Positions 1 through 6,525 of a stretch of 64,000 bases of DNA are shown one piece after another. The notes beneath the pieces were generated by a model. It was not told the origin of the DNA. It saw nothing but the letters and a program-made list of their open reading frames with translations, and did no database searches. The position numbers and the translations under genes are program-made. Position 1 is the stretch's first letter. Each line of letters opens with the position of its first letter. The stretch is from positions 124,001-188,000 of the forward strand of contig CAYXYU010000001.1 in assembly GCA_964469525.1 (NCBI GenBank). Reading direction: 5' to 3'. Origin of the DNA: JABDCD01 sp964469525 (lineage in GTDB: Bacteria > Pseudomonadota > Alphaproteobacteria > Rickettsiales > SXRF01).

Positions 1-1
1 C

Positions 2-124
2 ATCGAAGGCCATACCATCTGCGCGCTTGGCGATGCGGCAGCCTGGCCGGTGCAGGGGCTGGTGCGGCATTTCCGCGGCGAGATCGAGCGCCGCATAGAC
101 GAATTTTCCCGGAAGGCAGCGTAA
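2..124 (+). CDS. nuoF: NADH-quinone oxidoreductase subunit F, C-terminal end (partial)
   Basis: Only the last 40 codons are in the window; the gene begins upstream. The reading IEGHTICALGDAAAWPVQG is the conserved C-terminal signature of NuoF, the flavoprotein subunit of complex I that oxidises NADH. By family knowledge the Cys in HTIC is the fourth ligand of the N3 4Fe-4S cluster. The frame closes with TAA at 122-124, 19 bases before the next gene, and nuoG follows, as expected for an alphaproteobacterial nuo operon. Confidence 0.93.
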   Translation: MEGHTICALGDAAAWPVQGLVRHFRGEIERRIDEFSRKAA

Positions 125-143
125 TTCGATATGGAGAAACAAC

Positions 144-488
144 ATGGCTAAACTGATCATGAGGGTTGAGGGCATGGATGGGCAGATCGAGCTGTTGCCC
201 GACCGCGTCATCATTCGCCGTGATGGGATATTGAATGCCTTCAAATACGGCATGCACGCCAAACGCGAAATCCCGCTGGGCGCCATCTCGGAAGTTGGCT
301 TCAAGGACGCGGGCATGATGACCATGGGCGAGATCGATTTCGTGCGCTCGGGCCGCAGCATGGAGGAAAAGACCAAACGCGCCAGCAGCGCCGTCCGCTT
401 CCCCCGGAAAAAACAGGCCGAGTTCGAGGCCTTGAAGGAAAAAGTTTTTGAACTGTTGGAAAAAGTCGCCAATAAGCATCATCCATAA
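144..488 (+). CDS. DUF4429-like (bacterial PH-like) protein inside the nuo operon
   Basis: A 114-residue soluble protein between nuoF and nuoG. The N-terminal 70 residues fit a DUF4429 / PH-like pattern: an opening strand with DGQIELLPDRVIIRRDG, then REIPLGAISEVGFKDAG and a GEIDFVRSGR strand. The C-terminal 30 residues are charged and probably helical, with no membrane segment. It is co-oriented with nuo, 19 bases after nuoF and 36 before nuoG, so it is probably co-transcribed. It is not one of the 14 core complex I subunits. The function is unknown; a small assembly or accessory role is only a guess from position. The family assignment is by eye. Confidence 0.75.
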   Translation: MAKLIMRVEGMDGQIELLPDRVIIRRDGILNAFKYGMHAKREIPLGAISEVGFKDAGMMTMGEIDFVRSGRSMEEKTKRASSAVRFPRKKQAEFEALKEKVFELLEKVANKHHP

Positions 489-524
489 GGTCCCAATGCC
501 GAAACTATTTATTGATAAAGTGTC

Positions 525-2591
525 ATGCTGAAACTAACCATTGACGGAAAGGAAATCGAGGTCGAGGCGGGCACGGTCCTCATCCAGGCCTGCGAGCGAC
601 TCGGCATCGAGATCCCGCGCTTCTGCTACCATGAGCGCCTCGCCATCGCCGGCAACTGCCGCATGTGCCTGGTCGAAGTGTCGCCAGGGCCGCCCAAGCC
701 GCAGGCTTCCTGTGCGCTGCCCTGCGCCGACGGCATGGTGGTCAAAACCAACTCGCCGATGGTGAAGAAGGCGCGCGAGGGCGTGATGGAATTCCTGCTG
801 ATCAACCACCCGCTCGACTGCCCGATCTGTGACCAGGGAGGCGAATGCGACCTGCAGGACCAGGCGCTGCTCTATGGGCAGGGGGTCAGCCGCTACCGCG
901 AGGTGAAGCGCTCGGTCGAGGACAAATACATGGGCCCGCTGATCAAGACGCAGATGACGCGCTGCATCCACTGCACGCGCTGCATCCGCTTTGCCTCGGA
1001 AATCGCCGGCGTGCCGGAGCTCGGCGGGTTCGGGCGCGGCGAGCATATGGAAGTCGGCACCTATGTCGAGCAGGCAATCACATCGGAATTGTCGGGTAAC
1101 ATGATCGATCTTTGTCCGGTCGGGGCGCTGACCAGCAAGCCGTATGCCTTCGTGGCGCGGCCATGGGAGCTGAAGAAAACCGAGTCGATCGACGTGATGG
1201 ATGCGGTGGGGTCCAATATCCGCATTGACTCGCGGGGGGAAGCCGTGCTGCGGGTGCTTCCGCGCATCAATGAGGACATCAACGAGGAATGGATCTCGGA
1301 TAAGACGCGTTTCGCCTGCGATGGGTTACGTGTGCAGCGGTTGGACCGCCCTTACATTCGCAACAGCGAAGGCAGGCTGGTGGAAGCCACATGGGCGGAA
1401 GCACTTCAGGTGGTGGCCGACTGCTTCCGCAACGTGCAGCCGCAGGAAACCGCGGTGCTGACCGGCAACCTGGCCTGTGCTGAGAGCGTCATGGCGTTGA
1501 AGGATCTGACTGACAATCTTGGCATCACTAACCGCGACTGCCGCCAGGAAGGCACGCTGTTCGAATCCAAGGACCGCGCCGATTACCTGTTCAACACCAC
1601 CATCGCCGGGATCGAAGAGGCCGATGTCTGCCTGCTGGTCGGTACGAATCCGCGGTACGAAGCGGCGCTGGTCAATGCGCGCCTCCGCAAAGCATGGCTG
1701 GGTGGGAAACTCAAAATCTTTAATATCGGCCAGGCGACTGACCTGACGTACGCCTATGAGCATCTGGGCGACGATCCGCGCCTCCTGTCCGACATTATCG
1801 CCGGGCAGCACGCGCTGGCGGAGGTGTTGTCCTCCGCGGAGCGTCCGATGATGGTGCTCGGCACGGCGGCGCTGGCGCGGCCGGACGGGGAGGAGATTTT
1901 CGCCGCCGCCCGGCAACTGGCCCATCGGTACGGGCTGGTGAAGCCCGGCTGGAACGGCTTCAACGTGCTGCAGCATGCGGCGGGCCGGGTGGGGGCGCTC
2001 GATCTCGGTTTCCTGCCGGGCGAGGGCGGAAAGGGGCTAGGCCAGATTTTCGACGGCTGCCGCCGCGAGGAGATCAAGCTGGTCTATCTGCTCGGCGTCG
2101 ATGAGTTCGACATGAGCCTGCTCAGCAACAGTTTCGTTATCTATCAAGGGCATCACGGGGACGATGCGGCGCACCGCGCCGATGTCATCCTCCCCGGCGC
2201 TGCCTATACGGAAAAGGACGCTACCTATGTCAATCTGGAAGGCCGCGTGCAGCAGGCGAAGCGCGCCGTGTTCCCGCCGGGACAGGCGAAGGAGGACTGG
2301 GCGATCATCCGTGCCCTGTCGGACGTGCTGAAAAACCCGCTGCCCTATAATAATCTGGCCGGGCTGCGCGCACACATGGCGGAGGTAGCCTCCCATTTCG
2401 CGCGCATCGGCGAGATCGTGCCGGCTCAGTGGTCGCCCCCGACGCACTCCGGCCCGTTCAAGATTAGCGATATGGCGCTGGATGAGTTCATCGCCAATTT
2501 CTACATGACCGACCCCATCTCACGCGCCAGCAAAACCATGGCCGAATGCACGCGCGTCAACGCCAATCCCTACCTGCGGCGGGTGGCGTGA
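525..2591 (+). CDS. nuoG: NADH-quinone oxidoreductase subunit G
   Basis: 688 residues, the usual size for alphaproteobacterial NuoG, the large iron-sulfur subunit of the complex I peripheral arm. The N-terminal 2Fe-2S ferredoxin domain has Cys34, Cys45, Cys48 and Cys63. The N5 cluster ligands are His95, Cys99, Cys102 and Cys108 (HPLDCPICDQGGECDLQ). The N4 cluster has Cys147, Cys150, Cys153 and Cys197 (CIHCTRC, then MIDLCPVGAL). From about residue 215 a molybdopterin-oxidoreductase-like domain follows, which in this family carries no active molybdenum site. The stop overlaps the nuoH start by one base (TGATG at 2589-2593), pointing to translational coupling. Confidence 0.97.
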   Translation: MLKLTIDGKEIEVEAGTVLIQACERLGIEIPRFCYHERLAIAGNCRMCLVEVSPGPPKPQASCALPCADGMVVKTNSPMVKKAREGVMEFLLINHPLDCPICDQGGECDLQDQALLYGQGVSRYREVKRSVEDKYMGPLIKTQMTRCIHCTRCIRFASEIAGVPELGGFGRGEHMEVGTYVEQAITSELSGNMIDLCPVGALTSKPYAFVARPWELKKTESIDVMDAVGSNIRIDSRGEAVLRVLPRINEDINEEWISDKTRFACDGLRVQRLDRPYIRNSEGRLVEATWAEALQVVADCFRNVQPQETAVLTGNLACAESVMALKDLTDNLGITNRDCRQEGTLFESKDRADYLFNTTIAGIEEADVCLLVGTNPRYEAALVNARLRKAWLGGKLKIFNIGQATDLTYAYEHLGDDPRLLSDIIAGQHALAEVLSSAERPMMVLGTAALARPDGEEIFAAARQLAHRYGLVKPGWNGFNVLQHAAGRVGALDLGFLPGEGGKGLGQIFDGCRREEIKLVYLLGVDEFDMSLLSNSFVIYQGHHGDDAAHRADVILPGAAYTEKDATYVNLEGRVQQAKRAVFPPGQAKEDWAIIRALSDVLKNPLPYNNLAGLRAHMAEVASHFARIGEIVPAQWSPPTHSGPFKISDMALDEFIANFYMTDPISRASKTMAECTRVNANPYLRRVA

Positions 2592-3619
2592 TGGATTCAC
2601 TCTGGCAACTTTGGGTGGAAGTAGAGCCCCTATTTTGGCTGGTAGTAAAAATTCTTATGCTCACCATCCCGCTGCTTATCTGCGTGGCGCTGCTGACGCT
2701 GATGGAGCGCAAAGTCATCGCCGCGATGCAGCTGCGCAAGGGCCCGAATGTCATCTCGCCGTTCGGGCTGCTGCAGCCTTTCGCCGACGGGCTGAAGCTG
2801 ATCCTCAAGGAAACCATCATCCCGTCACAGGCCAGCAAGCTGGTGTTCCTGCTGGCACCGATGCTGACGTTTACGCTGGCGCTGGTCGGCTGGGCGGTGA
2901 TTCCCATTTCGCCGGACTTCGTCATCGCCGATATTAATGTTGGCATTCTCTACCTGTTCGCCATCTCCTCGCTCGGCGTGTACGGCATCATCATGGCGGG
3001 CTGGGCGAGCAACTCGAAATACGCCTTCCTCGGTGCCATCCGCTCCAGTGCGCAGATGGTAAGCTATGAAGTGTCGATCGGTTTCGTCATCGTTACCGTG
3101 CTGCTGGTCGTCGGCTCGCTGAATCTCGGCGACGTGGTGCGGGCGCAGGCGGGCGGCATCACGCACTGGCATGCGGCGGGCATCCTGCTGCCGATGTTCA
3201 TCCTCTTCTTCATCTCGGCGCTGGCCGAGACCAACCGCCATCCGTTCGATTTGCCGGAAGCCGAAGCCGAGTTGGTGGCGGGCTACAATGTCGAATATTC
3301 TTCAATGAGTTTCGCTCTGTTCTTCCTCGGCGAGTACGCCAACATGATCCTGATGTCGGGCATGACTACCATTCTGTTCCTCGGCGGCTGGTACCCTCCG
3401 GTCGACATGGAGCCCTTCACCTGGCTGCCGGCGCCGTTATGGTTCCTCATTAAGGTGCTGTTCTGCCTGTTTGTGTTCATCTGGGTGCGTGCCACCGTAC
3501 CGCGCTACCGCTACGATCAGCTGATGCGGCTGGGCTGGAAAGTGTTCCTGCCGCTGTCGCTCGTCTGGGTGGTGCTGACTGCTGCCTATGTGGTGTATCT
3601 GAAACCGGGAGCGATGTAA
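2591..3619 (+). CDS. nuoH: NADH-quinone oxidoreductase subunit H
   Basis: 342 residues, polytopic with about eight hydrophobic segments. It is the complex I membrane subunit at the interface with the peripheral arm that helps shape the quinone site. Diagnostic stretches are LMERKVIAAMQLRKGPN near the N-terminus and ALAETNRHPFDLPEAEAEL in the middle. I chose the ATG at 2591, which overlaps the nuoG stop; the open frame extends 15 codons further upstream into nuoG, but that extension is not hydrophobic and not NuoH-like. The stop (TAA 3617-3619) overlaps the ATG of the next gene by one base. Confidence 0.97.
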   Translation: MDSLWQLWVEVEPLFWLVVKILMLTIPLLICVALLTLMERKVIAAMQLRKGPNVISPFGLLQPFADGLKLILKETIIPSQASKLVFLLAPMLTFTLALVGWAVIPISPDFVIADINVGILYLFAISSLGVYGIIMAGWASNSKYAFLGAIRSSAQMVSYEVSIGFVIVTVLLVVGSLNLGDVVRAQAGGITHWHAAGILLPMFILFFISALAETNRHPFDLPEAEAELVAGYNVEYSSMSFALFFLGEYANMILMSGMTTILFLGGWYPPVDMEPFTWLPAPLWFLIKVLFCLFVFIWVRATVPRYRYDQLMRLGWKVFLPLSLVWVVLTAAYVVYLKPGAM

Positions 3620-4359
3620 TGGCCAAAGAGGATGCATTCGTCACATTGGGCGATGAGCTGCTTTCCGACGAGATGGTGGGCGAGGTAGCCGGCCTGCATG
3701 AAGGCGTGGGAAGCACCCTGCAGCAGGCGGCGGAATGGCTGGTGCATTTCGTGCATATGCTGGGCTATCCCGGCATTTTTATCATGTGCTTCCTGGAAAG
3801 CACCTTCATGCCGATTCCGAGCGAGGTGACCATGATTCCGGCGGGCTATCTGGTGCAGCAGGGCGAGATGAATCTGTTCATCGTGCTGTTCTGCAGCATC
3901 ACCGGCACCATCGGCGGCGCCGTCTTCAACTATTATATCGCGTTGCATTACGGGCGGCGTTTCCTGTATGCCTATGGCAAATATTTACTCTTCGACCACG
4001 ACAAGATGGAAAAGCTCGACCGTTTCTTTGCCAGCCACGGCGAAATCTCGACCTTTACCGGCAGGTTGATTCCCGGCCTCCGGCATTTCATTTCGTTCCC
4101 CGCCGGGCTGGCGCACATGGATTTCAAAAAATTCTGTTTCTACACCGGTGCGGGTGGGGCCATCTGGATGACGACGCTGCTAGCGGTGGGCTATTTCATC
4201 GGCGGCAATAAGGAATTGATTCGGCAATACATGCCCTATGTGACCACGGCGGCGATCGCCTCGGTTGTGCTGATGATAGCAATCTATGTCTGGCACAAAC
4301 GCCGGAAACACAGGCTGGCCCGGCAGACGGCCAAGGAGGAATCCGATGGCGTGGCTTGA
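3619..4359 (+). CDS. DedA-family (SNARE-associated) membrane protein in the nuo operon
   Basis: 246 residues. After a roughly 40-residue acidic, soluble N-terminus comes a DedA domain: FLESTFMPIPSEVTMIPAG (the conserved E and PxPSE region), a glycine-rich TGTIGG helix, and FTGRLIPGLRHFISFPAGL (the conserved GR-x-IPG-x-R motif). A final membrane helix ends in a basic tail (WHKRRKHRLARQ). DedA proteins are inner-membrane proteins linked to lipid flipping and membrane homeostasis. It sits between nuoH and nuoI, overlapping the nuoH stop by one base and running 14 bases into nuoI, so it is co-translated with complex I genes. It is not a complex I subunit; why it is here is unknown. Confidence 0.9.
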   Translation: MAKEDAFVTLGDELLSDEMVGEVAGLHEGVGSTLQQAAEWLVHFVHMLGYPGIFIMCFLESTFMPIPSEVTMIPAGYLVQQGEMNLFIVLFCSITGTIGGAVFNYYIALHYGRRFLYAYGKYLLFDHDKMEKLDRFFASHGEISTFTGRLIPGLRHFISFPAGLAHMDFKKFCFYTGAGGAIWMTTLLAVGYFIGGNKELIRQYMPYVTTAAIASVVLMIAIYVWHKRRKHRLARQTAKEESDGVA

Positions 4360-4834
4360 CCGGACGGCGCGTTCCTTTCTGTTGCTCGAGCTGGTGCGCG
4401 GCTTCGGCATCACGCTGAAATACATGTTCAAGCGGCCGGTGACGATTAACTATCCCTATGAAAAAGGCCCGCTCAGCCCGCGTTTTCGCGGTGAACATGC
4501 GTTGCGCCGTTATCCAAACGGTGAAGAGCGCTGCATCGCCTGCAAGCTGTGCGAGGCGATCTGCCCGGCGCAATGCATCACCATCGAATCCGAGGCCCGT
4601 GCCGACGGCAGCAGGCGCACCACGCGTTACGACATCGACATGACCAAATGCATCTATTGCGGCTTCTGCCAGGAAGCCTGCCCGGTCGACGCCATCGTCG
4701 AGGGGCCGAATTTCGAGTTCGCCACCGAAACGCGCGAGGAGCTCTTCTACAACAAGGAAAAACTGCTGGCCAACGGCGACCGCTGGGAATCCGCCATCGC
4801 CGCGAATTTATTGGCCGATGCGGAGTATAGATGA
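4346..4834 (+). CDS. nuoI: NADH-quinone oxidoreductase subunit I
   Basis: 162 residues, the normal length. It is an 8Fe ferredoxin-like subunit passing electrons toward the quinone site. Two 4Fe-4S motifs are clear: Cys63, 66, 69, 73 (CIACKLCEAIC) and Cys102, 105, 108, 112 (CIYCGFCQEAC). The start at 4346 gives the family N-terminus MAWLDRTARSFLLLEL; the frame is open 20 codons further upstream within the DedA gene. The protein ends in LLADAEYR, close to the usual alphaproteobacterial NuoI end. The 20 bases coding for this end recur at 5361-5380, beyond an inserted nuclease cassette. Confidence 0.97.
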   Translation: MAWLDRTARSFLLLELVRGFGITLKYMFKRPVTINYPYEKGPLSPRFRGEHALRRYPNGEERCIACKLCEAICPAQCITIESEARADGSRRTTRYDIDMTKCIYCGFCQEACPVDAIVEGPNFEFATETREELFYNKEKLLANGDRWESAIAANLLADAEYR

Positions 4835-4846
4835 TGAAAGGAAGCG

Positions 4847-4955
4847 CCCTCACCCCGGCCCTCTCCCGCTGCGCGGGAGAGGGGGAAGTGGTGGTAGCGA
4901 CGATACAGACGGTCCCCTCTCCCGTTTACGGGAGAGGGTTAGGGTGAGGGCACTT
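4847..4955. repeat. Inverted pair of palindromic repeats (ccctctcccgc family)
   Basis: Two related palindromes face each other. The first, near 4847-4892, reads gccctcacccc, then ccctctcccgc with its complement gcgggagaggg. The second, at 4913-4955, reads ccctctcccgt / acgggagaggg followed by ttagggtgagggc. The same family appears at 5313-5358 and 41260-41356. The pair lies downstream of nuoI and could also act as a transcription-attenuating hairpin. Confidence 0.85.
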
Positions 4956-4979
4956 AATGTTTTGTGAGGGCGCTTAGTT

Positions 4980-5384
4980 ATGCGTGAAGGCCATAAGGTA
5001 GGTGGGGCAAGGCGATTACGTCGTACTCTTACCGACGCGGAAAGCACATTATGGTATTACCTGCGCGACCGGAGGCTGTTTGGCTTGAAGTTTCGCCGTC
5101 AATGTCCCGTAGGGCCGTACATCACGGATTTTGCCTGTGTGGAACATAAGATCATTATAGAATTGGATGGCGGGCAACACGCAGAACGACAGGGATATGA
5201 CCAAAATCGTGACCGCTTTTTGCAGCAACAAGGCTTTACCGTAATGCGATTTTGGAATAATGAAGCGCTGCAAAATACGGAAGCGGTATTGGAGACGATT
5301 GCGAACCATTGCAAGTGCCCTCACCCCGGCCCTCTCCCGCAAGCGGGAGAGGGGGAAGTTTTGGCCGACGCGGAGTACAGGTAA
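4980..5384 (+). CDS. DUF559 family endonuclease-like protein
   Basis: 134 residues. The core (residues 1-110) is typical DUF559, a PD-(D/E)XK / Vsr-like fold: RRLRRTLTDAESTLWYYLRD, then FRRQCPVGPYITDFACVEHK, IIIELDGGQHAE (catalytic-type ELDGGQH) and GFTVMRFWNNEAL. The final 25 residues are not family sequence. They are the translated palindrome (HPGPLPQAGEGE) followed by VLADAEYR, a copy of the NuoI C-terminus, because the frame runs through the right-hand repeat into the duplicated target. It is probably an unrelated passenger in the nuo operon. Whether it cuts DNA is not shown here. Confidence 0.88.
   Translation: MREGHKVGGARRLRRTLTDAESTLWYYLRDRRLFGLKFRRQCPVGPYITDFACVEHKIIIELDGGQHAERQGYDQNRDRFLQQQGFTVMRFWNNEALQNTEAVLETIANHCKCPHPGPLPQAGEGEVLADAEYR
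5313..5358. repeat. Palindromic repeat, right end of the DUF559 cassette
   Basis: It reads aagtgccctcacccc, then ccctctcccgc / gcgggagaggggg. It is inverted relative to 4913-4955 and parallel to 4847-4892. It lies inside the 3' end of the DUF559 reading frame and ends about two bases before the second copy of the nuoI end. Confidence 0.85.
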
Positions 5385-5387
5385 CAT

Positions 5388-5570
5388 ATGGATACTGTTG
5401 TTATTATATTCATAATATTCATGGTTCTTGCGATAGGCGCTATCGGCTGGATTTTTTACCAGCAGATTTTCCAACATCCTCTTGGGCATGGTGAGGAGGT
5501 TCGCGATACCAGAGAACTTACACAGGGCACTAGTTTTCCGCCTGAATTTCCGCTTGGAGGAGAGGATTAA
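5388..5570 (+). CDS. Small single-span membrane protein between nuoI and nuoJ
   Basis: 60 residues. A strongly hydrophobic segment at residues 3-24 (VVIIFIIFMVLAIGAIGWIF) is followed by a polar, acidic tail with several prolines. I recognise no family. It begins 3 bases after the DUF559 stop and ends 2 bases before nuoJ, so it was probably the gene following nuoI before the nuclease cassette inserted. It could be an accessory membrane protein of complex I; that is inferred from position only. GGAGAGGA at its 3' end supplies the ribosome binding site for nuoJ. Confidence 0.7.
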   Translation: MDTVVIIFIIFMVLAIGAIGWIFYQQIFQHPLGHGEEVRDTRELTQGTSFPPEFPLGGED

Positions 5571-5572
5571 TA

Positions 5573-6196
5573 ATGACTGAACTCCTCCCCACCTTTGTCT
5601 TCTACCTCTTCGCCTCGGTGACGGTGCTGTCGGGGCTGATGGTGATTTCGTCGAAGAATTCCGTGCATTCGGTATTTTTCCTGATCCTGGCCTTCTTCAA
5701 TTCCGCCGGGCTATTCGTCATGCTGGGGGCTGAGTATATCGCGATGACGCTGGTGATCGTCTATGTCGGCGCAGTGGCAGTATTGTTCCTTTTCGTCGTC
5801 ATGATGCTGAACGTCAATTTCGAGCAGCTGCGCGAGGGCTTCCTGCGCTACCTGCCGGTGGGGGCGCTGGTAGCGGCCACCCTGTTCGGTGAGATCGTGT
5901 TGGTGTTGTACCTGTCGCTCAAATTCCCCACCAAGCTGGCACCCGCCACCCAGCCGATTCCCGCCGCTACGGAGATCACCAATACCGAGGCGATCGGCAA
6001 CGTGCTTTATACCTGGTATCTCTATCCCTTTCAGATGGCAGGCATTATCCTGCTGATTGCTATGATCGGTGCCATCGTGTTGACGCTGCGCCACCGTCCC
6101 GGCGTGCGGCGGCAGAAGGTTTCCCAGCAGCTGGAGCGCAAGCGCAGGGACAGCGTGACGCTGGTCAGGGTCGAAAGTGGGAAAGGGTTATCCTGA
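5573..6196 (+). CDS. nuoJ: NADH-quinone oxidoreductase subunit J
   Basis: 207 residues with five hydrophobic segments, the complex I membrane subunit whose third helix carries a pi-bulge in this family. Recognisable stretches: ISSKNSVHSVFFLILAFFN and ITLVIVYVGAVAVLFLFVVMM-type sequence (here MTLVIVYVGAVAVLFLFVVM), then HRPGVRRQ near the C-terminus. The start ATG at 5573 follows GGAGAGGATTAATA. The TGA at 6194-6196 overlaps the nuoK ATG by one base. Confidence 0.96.
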   Translation: MTELLPTFVFYLFASVTVLSGLMVISSKNSVHSVFFLILAFFNSAGLFVMLGAEYIAMTLVIVYVGAVAVLFLFVVMMLNVNFEQLREGFLRYLPVGALVAATLFGEIVLVLYLSLKFPTKLAPATQPIPAATEITNTEAIGNVLYTWYLYPFQMAGIILLIAMIGAIVLTLRHRPGVRRQKVSQQLERKRRDSVTLVRVESGKGLS

Positions 6197-6522
6197 TGTC
6201 CCCGTATTTCTTCGGCCAGATCGGCATATTCCATTACCTCACCGTGTCCTGCCTGCTGTTCACCATCGGCGTCTGCGGCATTTTCCTCAACCGCAAGAAC
6301 ATCATCACTATCCTGATGTCGATCGAGCTGATACTGCTCGCCGTCAACATCAACTTCGTCGCCTTTTCCGTGAAGCTGGGCGATCTGACCGGTCAGATTT
6401 TTGCGATATTCGTACTCACCGTCGCCGCCGCTGAAGCGGCCATCGGGCTGGCTATCCTTGTCATCTACTTCCGTAACCGCGGTTCGATCGCGGTGGAAGA
6501 CGTGCATCTGATGAAAGGGTAG
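6196..6522 (+). CDS. nuoK: NADH-quinone oxidoreductase subunit K
   Basis: 108 residues, slightly longer than the usual 100-102, with three membrane helices. It is a proton-channel subunit of complex I. ILMSIELILLAVNINFVAFS carries one conserved membrane glutamate, and TVAAAEAAIGLAILVIYFRN the second. Its ATG overlaps the nuoJ stop and nuoL begins 3 bases after its stop. Confidence 0.96.
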   Translation: MSPYFFGQIGIFHYLTVSCLLFTIGVCGIFLNRKNIITILMSIELILLAVNINFVAFSVKLGDLTGQIFAIFVLTVAAAEAAIGLAILVIYFRNRGSIAVEDVHLMKG

Positions 6523-6525
6523 GGG

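Larger units (their letters stand above)
4811..5380 (+). mobile_element. DUF559 nuclease cassette bounded by palindromic repeats and a 20-bp target duplication
   Basis: Seen directly: the nuoI end at 4811-4830 (starting ttggccga) is repeated at 5361-5380 with 18 of 20 bases equal. Between the copies lie palindromes at 4847-4955, the DUF559 gene at 4980-5384, and a further palindrome at 5313-5358. The segment 4913-4955 and the reverse complement of 5313-5355 match at 37 of 43 positions, so the nuclease gene is flanked by inverted copies. Inference: a roughly 530-bp element inserted at the end of nuoI, duplicating the target so that nuoI stayed intact. The two mismatches in the duplication suggest an old event. 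Confidence 0.6.

Noticed and set aside
4847..5358. Reading the repeated palindromes as a CRISPR array
   Set aside because: Copies are few, differently oriented, not regularly spaced and have no unique spacers or cas genes.
4811..5380. Explaining the doubled LADAEYR end by tandem duplication of nuoI
   Set aside because: Only about 20 bases are repeated, directly at the edges of a palindrome-bounded segment; no other nuoI sequence is present in the second copy.
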